Below, in pieces: positions 6,032 through 10,121 of a stretch of DNA of 10,121 nucleotides. A program made the translations under genes and the position numbers. The first letter of the stretch is position 1, and every line of letters begins with the position of its first letter. The notes beneath the pieces are model-generated. The model was not told the DNA's origin. It made no database searches and saw only the letters and a program-made list of their open reading frames with translations. Where the stretch lies: contig NZ_JAHDJT010000009.1 in NCBI RefSeq assembly GCF_023661085.1, positions 4,695-14,815 on the forward strand, written 5' to 3'. Source of the stretch: Wolbachia pipientis. GTDB lineage: Bacteria > Pseudomonadota > Alphaproteobacteria > Rickettsiales > Anaplasmataceae.

Positions 6032-6943
6032 TTGAGTTTGTTTAGTAATCTTTATAAAGGCCTGTTGAAAACTTCTTCGCGCTTTAGCGATGGAGTAAAG
6101 AGTATTTTTTCTGGCAAAAAAAAATTAGACCAGTCGCTTTTAGATGAGCTGGAAGAGCTGCTAATTAGCATGGATATCGGTCATAAAACTTCTAAGTTGA
6201 TTATTGACAGGCTCACAAGCATCAAATTTGACAAAGAAGTTGAATATAATGTTATCACACAGCAGCTAATAAGCGAAATAGAATCGATATTGAACCCTGC
6301 TGTGCAACCGCTAATTTTAAACGAAAAACCACATATAATAATGGTATGCGGAGTGAATGGTAATGGTAAAACCACAACAATAGGTAAGCTCGCGTATAAA
6401 TACAAGGAGATGGGAAAGTCCGTTATGCTTGTTGCGTGCGACACATTCAGAGCTGCTGCTAGTGAACAGTTAAATATCTGGGCAGAACGTTCTGGTTGTT
6501 CCATTGTTACCGGAGAGCATGGTAGCGATTCTGCGAGTGTGGCGTATAGAGCCGTAAGTCAGGCTATAAAAGATAACGTTGATGTTGTTCTGATTGATAC
6601 AGCAGGCAGGCTACAAAATAACGTGAATCTTATGGAGGAGCTATCAAAAATATATAGAACGATAAAGAAACTGGATGAAACTGCTCCTCATGATGTTATT
6701 TTAGTTCTCGATGCAACCACCGGCCAAAATGCTTATAGCCAACTAGAGGCATTTAGTAAGATAGTGAGTGTTACTGGGCTAATTGTAACCAAACTAGATG
6801 GCACTGCTAAGGGCGGGGTAGTGATTGGACTTGCGGAAGCTTATAAGGTGAAGTTACATGCTATAGGAATTGGCGAGGGTATAGAGGATCTTAGGGAGTT
6901 TACTAGTAAGGAATTTGCTGAAGCGCTGTTTAACTGTGATTGA
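6032..6943 (+). CDS. ftsY: Signal recognition particle receptor FtsY
   Basis: SRP-family GTPase receptor that docks SRP-ribosome complexes at the inner membrane for co-translational insertion. N-domain helices span about residues 1-85. G-domain motifs (303-aa numbering): GVNGNGKT (107-114), DTFRAAASEQL, DTAGR (189-193), TKLDGTAKGG (253-262), and a C-terminal GIGEGIEDLREF. I choose the TTG at 6032, not the in-frame GTG at 5957: AGGAG at 6020-6024 is 7 bases before TTG, the resulting 303 aa matches compact FtsY proteins lacking the long acidic A-domain, and the GTG has no ribosome site and sits in an inverted repeat. The first 25 codons of the longer frame do not look like FtsY. Divergent from iscU; the last 14 bases overlap convergent radA. 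Confidence 0.93.
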   Translation: MSLFSNLYKGLLKTSSRFSDGVKSIFSGKKKLDQSLLDELEELLISMDIGHKTSKLIIDRLTSIKFDKEVEYNVITQQLISEIESILNPAVQPLILNEKPHIIMVCGVNGNGKTTTIGKLAYKYKEMGKSVMLVACDTFRAAASEQLNIWAERSGCSIVTGEHGSDSASVAYRAVSQAIKDNVDVVLIDTAGRLQNNVNLMEELSKIYRTIKKLDETAPHDVILVLDATTGQNAYSQLEAFSKIVSVTGLIVTKLDGTAKGGVVIGLAEAYKVKLHAIGIGEGIEDLREFTSKEFAEALFNCD

Positions 6944-8279
6944 AGATTTCTTTCAACTCCTTTATGTGACCAAGCTTAATTACTTCGATATCATGAGAAG
7001 GGTAATTGCCGTTTTTAGGCATAATTGCTTTTTTAAACCCCAGTTTTTGTGCTTCCTTGAGCCTCAGGTCAGCATGTGAGATGTTTCTAATCTCGCCTGA
7101 AAGTGCAACTTCGCCACAAACTATTGAAGAAGTTGGCAGCGGTAAATTTACTATACTTGAAAAAAGGGAAGCAGCAACAGCAAGGTCAGCCGATGGCTCT
7201 TGTATTTTCAGTCCTCCCGCGATGTTCAGATACACTTCTTTTTTGTGTAAAGACATCTCACAACAAGCATTTAATACTGCAATGATCATGGCTAATCGAT
7301 TAATATCCCATCCAACCACTGCTCTTCTTGGATTTTCCATGTTCGTTTCTGCTATCAACGCTTGAACTTCCATCAAAATTGGTCTTGAACCTTCAATTCC
7401 TGCAAATACAGCACTGCCAACAACTTTTCTATCATCAATATTTCCTGCTAGAAATAATGATGATGGATTATCGATAGGTACGAGTCCTGCTTCAGACATC
7501 TCAAAAATACCAATTTCATTTGCAGGGCCGAATCTATTTTTAATAGCACGCAAAATGCGGTATTGATTACTATTTTCACCTTCAAAATATAGCACTGTGT
7601 CCACCATATGTTCCAAAGTTTTAGGTCCAGCTATTTGCCCATCCTTAGTTATATGACCAACTACTAAGAGGGAAACACCATGTTGTTTTGCAAGAATGGT
7701 TAATTCATGGGCACAGGTGCGAACCTGATTCACAGTTCCTGGTGCTGATGTAATTTTGCTATCATACATCGTTTGTATGGAGTCAATAATTAAGAATTTT
7801 ATACTTCTATTTTCTCTTATCGTTGTAACTACATCAGCTAAAGATACTGTAGACAAAAGCTTAACTTTAGGCTCATTTATCTTAAGGCGTTTCGCTCTGA
7901 GGCTCACTTGTTCCAAAGATTCCTCGCCGGATACATAAAGACACTCGAGAGAGGAAAGTTGTGCAACGCTAGCTGCAATTCTAAGTAAAAGGGTAGATTT
8001 CCCAATTCCAGGTTCGCCACCAATTAAAATGCTTGCACCTTTAACAATACCACCACCAAAAACTCTATCCAACTCTTCTATTCCTGTCAAAAGACGATCC
8101 GGGATAACAATTTCATCATCCGATAATGCCTTTATTGAAATTGGTACAGATGTACTTTTTGTTTCTGTTCTTACAACTATTTCTTCAACAACCGTATCCC
8201 AATTATCACACGCAATGCACCTTCCTACCCACCTGCCAGTGCTATGACCGCAGGATTGACATACATATACAGTTTTCAT
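6930..8279 (-). CDS. radA: DNA repair protein RadA (Sms)
   Basis: RecA-like ATPase (449 aa) that promotes branch migration during homologous recombination and repair. An N-terminal C4 zinc finger has Cys7, Cys10, Cys21 and Cys24; Walker A GGEPGIGKST is at 87-96; the RadA-specific KNRFG motif is at 247-251; and a Lon-protease-like C-terminal domain includes GGLKIQEPSADLAVAASL and ends in KLGHIKELKEIF. The ATG at 8279 (MKTVYVCQSCG) agrees with family N-termini. An alternative TTG at 8303 adds 8 residues but has no ribosome site and overlaps the predicted -10, so I reject it. The TAA lies inside the end of the ftsY coding region (14-base convergent overlap). All domains are complete and the frame is intact. 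Confidence 0.95.
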   Translation of the reverse strand: MKTVYVCQSCGHSTGRWVGRCIACDNWDTVVEEIVVRTETKSTSVPISIKALSDDEIVIPDRLLTGIEELDRVFGGGIVKGASILIGGEPGIGKSTLLLRIAASVAQLSSLECLYVSGEESLEQVSLRAKRLKINEPKVKLLSTVSLADVVTTIRENRSIKFLIIDSIQTMYDSKITSAPGTVNQVRTCAHELTILAKQHGVSLLVVGHITKDGQIAGPKTLEHMVDTVLYFEGENSNQYRILRAIKNRFGPANEIGIFEMSEAGLVPIDNPSSLFLAGNIDDRKVVGSAVFAGIEGSRPILMEVQALIAETNMENPRRAVVGWDINRLAMIIAVLNACCEMSLHKKEVYLNIAGGLKIQEPSADLAVAASLFSSIVNLPLPTSSIVCGEVALSGEIRNISHADLRLKEAQKLGFKKAIMPKNGNYPSHDIEVIKLGHIKELKEIFNHS

Positions 8280-8302
8280 AAAAGCTAAAGTTGTTTTTTG
8301 CA

Positions 8303-8332
8303 ATTGTAATAAAGATTAGTTAAATATGTGAT
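8303..8332 (-). promoter_or_regulatory. Candidate radA promoter
   Basis: On the minus strand, -10 TACAAT (8303-8308) with ATCACA (8327-8332) 18 bases upstream, four of six matches to TTGACA. A start near 8296 leaves about 17 bases before the radA ATG at 8279. Confidence 0.4.
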
Positions 8333-8610
8333 AAACATCAAGCCCTAGATGTATAGTTCCAGGGTGTAATAACGCAACATAGAGGGATTATCATTGAAGG
8401 AGGAGTTAAATCTCTTACATAACCTGCTTTCTGATTTTGCGTCAAAATTTGCCTACACTTCTCCCAAGTACTCTGCAGTGCTCATCTGCGTTTCTCCTAA
8501 AAATTCCTTGCCATAAATTGGTTGTGCAAGAGATTCATTATAGCGCAATTATGGGTACTTTGCGCATGCATGGATTTTAACATAATTTAGTGAGTAGTAG
8601 TTGAAATTGT
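8333..8610. other. Gap between radA and the oxidoreductase
   Basis: No intact gene is supported over most of this stretch. It holds the decayed minus-strand frame above and a hairpin with perfect 6-bp arms, GCGCAA (8543-8548) and TTGCGC (8560-8565), about 45 bases past the oxidoreductase stop. The hairpin has no T-run after it on the minus strand, so I do not call it a terminator. Confidence 0.5.
8345..8485 (-). pseudogene. Possible decayed small gene with an intact ribosome site
   Basis: AGGAG stands 8 bases before an ATG at 8485, but the frame stops after ten codons (MSTAEYLGEV then TAG). Reading through gives ANFDAKSESRLCKRFNSS and further residues up to another TAG at 8345, 46 codons in all counting the stop. 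Upstream the same frame reads IYGKEFLGETQ, so EFLGET and EYLGEV look like a repeated motif. A TATAAT lies at 8537-8542 on the same strand. I do not recognise the protein. It may be a dead gene or chance. Confidence 0.25.
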
Positions 8611-9597
8611 TCAAGAGACTTTAATGATATTCAGTCCACTTACTTTTCTATCTTCCATATCGCAATGAGCCTCTATTATTTCATTGAATTTATACTTTTT
8701 GTTAATCCTTACCGTTAAAAGTTTTTTCTTTATCATCTCAAAGATTTCCATTGCAGTAAGCACTAGTGTGAGCCTGTCGTGCTTATAATGATATATTGAG
8801 GTTCCTGTGGCAAATAGCGAACGTGAGCTAAGTAAAGAAAAGCTAACCGGAGCGCTGCCAGATATCTGCCCATAGGAAACATATATACCGAACTTGCCCA
8901 AAGATTCAAAAGAAAGCTTGCTTGTAGCATAGCCTATCGGGTCATATACTGCACCTACTCCTTTATTTTGTGTAATCTCCATAATTTTAGAAACAAAGTC
9001 TTTATCGTTGTAATTTACTGCGTATATGCAGCCATTCTGTAAAGCTATTTTCATTTTTTCATCAGAACTTACAGAACCTATAACTATCCCTTTTTTATCC
9101 TTTGCCCATTGGCATATTATCTGTCCTAAACCACCGCTGGCTCCGTGCACGAGCACAACAGCACCAGGTTTTATCTTATAAGACTGGTTAACCAGATAGT
9201 GAGCTGCCATGCCTTTAAATAGAACTGCTGCTGCAATTTCATCCGGTATTTCGTCTGGAATTTTTATCAGATATTTTTGGTGTATGGTACGTTTTTCGCA
9301 ATATGCTCCAGGTGGTGCTGTGCAATATCCAACTCTATCTCCAATCTCTAAGCCATCGCTTACTTTTTTACCGAGCTTTTCAATAACCCCAACTGCTTCT
9401 ACTCCAAGCACTAATGGCAGGTTTTTAATTTTACGAGTGCCTTTTCTATGCTCCAAGTCATAACGATTTAAACCGATAGCTGTGTGACGTACCAGGACTT
9501 CTTCGCTTCTTGGCTCACTTGTACTTTTATCTACAAATTCTAATACTTCCGGTCCTCCAGTTCTTTTTATTTGTACGGCTTTAACCATGATGGACAT
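8611..9597 (-). CDS. Zinc-free quinone oxidoreductase-like protein (MDR superfamily)
   Basis: Medium-chain dehydrogenase/reductase of the zeta-crystallin/quinone oxidoreductase type (328 aa), expected to reduce quinones or enones with NADPH in the cytosol. The N-terminal catalytic domain has IGLNRYDLEHRKG, PLVLGVEAVGVIEKLG and GDRVGY; the nucleotide-binding fold follows with VLVHGASGGLGQ (HGASGGLGQ at 151-159), then YDPIG and YVSYGQISG. The structural zinc cysteines of alcohol dehydrogenases are missing, as in this family. It ends EDRKVSGLNIIKV, close to the family's usual R-x(2)-GK-hydrophobic tail but with SG for GK. An alternative start is the ATG at 9588, three codons in (MVKAVQIK); neither has a strong ribosome site. 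A promoter lies just upstream. Exact substrate unknown. Confidence 0.88.
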   Translation of the reverse strand: MSIMVKAVQIKRTGGPEVLEFVDKSTSEPRSEEVLVRHTAIGLNRYDLEHRKGTRKIKNLPLVLGVEAVGVIEKLGKKVSDGLEIGDRVGYCTAPPGAYCEKRTIHQKYLIKIPDEIPDEIAAAVLFKGMAAHYLVNQSYKIKPGAVVLVHGASGGLGQIICQWAKDKKGIVIGSVSSDEKMKIALQNGCIYAVNYNDKDFVSKIMEITQNKGVGAVYDPIGYATSKLSFESLGKFGIYVSYGQISGSAPVSFSLLSSRSLFATGTSIYHYKHDRLTLVLTAMEIFEMIKKKLLTVRINKKYKFNEIIEAHCDMEDRKVSGLNIIKVS

Positions 9598-9613
9598 AAT
9601 AAAAACTTCGGCT

Positions 9614-9642
9614 ATATTACCTGATAATCACTATCCTGTAAA
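9614..9642 (-). promoter_or_regulatory. Promoter of the quinone oxidoreductase gene
   Basis: On the minus strand TTTACA (9637-9642, five of six), a 17-base spacer and TAATAT (9614-9619, four of six). Start near 9607, about 10 bases before the first ATG at 9597, which makes the second ATG at 9588 also attractive. Confidence 0.5.
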
Positions 9643-9681
9643 ATTATTTAGAAATCTGTAAGACGCGTGTTGATAAAAGAA

Positions 9682-9755
9682 TCGGGGCGGAGAGATTTGA
9701 ACTCCCGACCCTTTGGTCCCAAACCAAATGCGCTACCAGACTGCGCCACGCCCCG
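9682..9755 (-). tRNA. tRNA-Pro (anticodon UGG)
   Basis: All arms fold on the minus strand: acceptor CGGGGCG/CGCCCCG, D-arm GCGC/GCGC with AGTCTGGTA loop, anticodon stem TTTGG/CCAAA around TTTGGGA (anticodon TGG), T-arm GGGAG/CTCTC with TTCAAAT, discriminator A. 74 bases; the 3' CCA is not encoded (TTC follows), so it must be added by the nucleotidyltransferase. The UGG anticodon can read all four proline codons by wobble. Confidence 0.97.
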
Positions 9756-9767
9756 ACTTTTTTATTC

Positions 9768-9796
9768 AGAATAGCAATAACTAAGATAAAATGCAA
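9768..9796 (-). promoter_or_regulatory. Candidate tRNA-Pro promoter
   Basis: On the minus strand TTGCAT (9791-9796), 17-base spacer, TATTCT (9768-9773, four of six). Start near 9761, a few bases before the mature 5' end. Position and spacing are good; the -35 is weak. Confidence 0.4.
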
Positions 9797-9898
9797 GGTT
9801 CATTTATTCACTAAAAAGCATTTGCTTTTGTCCATCATAATACCTTTGTGGTAGCTAGCTGGATTCAGATTTTTTAGCCATAGAAACAAAAAAACTAC

Positions 9899-9927
9899 TT
9901 GACAACCTTTGCCGTTACCCTTATCAT
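9899..9927 (+). promoter_or_regulatory. Near-consensus sigma-70 promoter reading off the right edge
   Basis: TTGACA (9899-9904) is a perfect -35, the spacer is exactly 17, and TATCAT (9922-9927) matches five of six. Start near 9934. The -10 overlaps ATAGCT (9926-9931), which pairs with AGCTAT (9937-9942), placing a small dyad on the start site. It is the strongest promoter in the window, yet no large gene follows within it. Confidence 0.7.
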
Positions 9928-9956
9928 AGCTAGTGAAGCTATTTGTTTAACTTCCC

Positions 9957-9970
9957 AACCTGTACAGGTT
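9957..9970. repeat. Perfect 14-bp palindrome AACCTGTACAGGTT
   Basis: The sequence equals its own reverse complement across all 14 bases. It sits about 23 bases past the predicted start site and 3 bases before the small ORF's ATG. A dimeric DNA-binding protein could use it, or it could be an RNA stem at the ribosome site. Confidence 0.6.
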
Positions 9971-9973
9971 AAA

Positions 9974-10045
9974 ATGACAAGAGAACTTGTATTTGGCGTA
10001 CTATTGTTTAATTTTTCGCACTATGTGCACTGCATGTCTTTTTAA
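9974..10045 (+). CDS. Possible 23-codon leader peptide
   Basis: ATG at 9974 to TAA at 10043, reading MTRELVFGVLLFNFSHYVHC then MSF. It follows the strong promoter at 9899-9927 by about 40 bases. AGG within the palindrome at 9957-9970 is 5-6 bases before the ATG and could serve as a ribosome site. Four phenylalanines are notable but not clustered enough to claim attenuation. It may be non-coding; no homolog is asserted. Confidence 0.3.
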   Translation: MTRELVFGVLLFNFSHYVHCMSF

Positions 10046-10063
10046 AACTTCGGGTTTTTACCC
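10044..10063 (+). other. Two mutually exclusive small hairpins after the leader ORF
   Basis: AAAAC (10044-10048) pairs with GTTTT (10054-10058) around TTCGG and runs into T at 10059, resembling a weak terminator. Alternatively GGGT (10052-10055) pairs with ACCC (10060-10063) around TTTT. They share bases, so only one can form. Stems are short. Confidence 0.25.
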
Positions 10064-10121
10064 ATACAAGCTGAAACGCGCTTATAAGTCGTTTAAGGCA
10101 TCACCCAACGCCGGATTTTAA

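Larger units (their letters stand above)
9797..10121. other. Right-end stretch without a large gene
   Basis: Apart from the promoter, dyads and 23-codon ORF listed separately, I see no protein gene here in either direction. The region from 10064 to the edge (through CATCACCCAACGCCGG) has stops in all plus frames that I followed and looks like untranslated leader or a repeat-type non-coding element. Confidence 0.5.

Noticed and set aside
7006-7365. 119-codon plus-strand frame opposite radA
   Set aside because: Shadow of radA with no promoter, ribosome site or domain.
8280-8303. TTG start at 8303 for RadA
   Set aside because: It overlaps the predicted -10, has no ribosome site, and the ATG at 8279 matches family N-termini.
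8394-8516. 40-codon plus-strand frame from a TTG in the radA/oxidoreductase gap
   Set aside because: No ribosome site for the TTG and no recognised similarity; the opposite strand has the better start signal, though neither is convincing.
8543-8565. Terminator for the quinone oxidoreductase
   Set aside because: The GCGCAA/TTGCGC hairpin has an 11-base loop and no T-run on the minus strand.
9974-10063. Phenylalanine attenuator controlling a pheST-type operon
   Set aside because: Only four scattered Phe codons, weak hairpins and no downstream gene visible; kept only as a possible leader.

Overview
The window is AT-rich bacterial DNA that reads as a Wolbachia chromosome (Rickettsiales, Anaplasmataceae). 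I rest this on the gene set (isc genes, ftsY, radA, lepB), the protein style, a decayed terminase fragment of the kind carried by prophage WO, and scattered short palindromes beginning ATCCCAGTGTC and ending GGATGACAC, which are typical Wolbachia palindromic repeats. No database search was possible, so the genus call is recognition, not proof.

Layout. 1-1021 (minus): most of an AI-2E/PerM-family membrane protein, cut by the window edge. 1022-1800: a decayed phage terminase large-subunit fragment bracketed by palindromic repeats. 2026-2772 (plus): lepB, signal peptidase I, behind a strong promoter. 2776-5851 (minus): a tight operon iscU-iscA-hscB-hscA for iron-sulfur cluster assembly, with start/stop overlaps or 2-base gaps. 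5957-6943 (plus): ftsY, divergent from iscU. 6930-8279 (minus): radA, overlapping the ftsY tail by 14 bases. 8280-8610: promoter plus a probable decayed small gene. 8611-9597 (minus): a zinc-free quinone oxidoreductase-like gene. 9682-9755 (minus): tRNA-Pro(UGG). 9756-10121: no large gene, but a near-consensus promoter reading right, a perfect 14-bp palindrome, a 23-codon leader ORF and small hairpins, apparently a leader for something beyond the edge.

How the genes work together. IscU is the scaffold, IscA an A-type carrier, and HscB/HscA the co-chaperone/chaperone pair that releases clusters from IscU by way of its LPPVK motif, which is intact here. LepB and FtsY serve protein export (signal peptide cleavage and SRP receptor). 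RadA acts in recombination. The desulfurase (iscS) and ferredoxin (fdx) that usually flank these genes are not in the window.

Most notable: hscA carries an in-frame palindromic element that adds roughly 35-45 residues inside the ATPase domain; its partner HscB lacks a recognisable HPD motif in its J-domain; and the right-hand leader shares sequence blocks with the region upstream of lepB.
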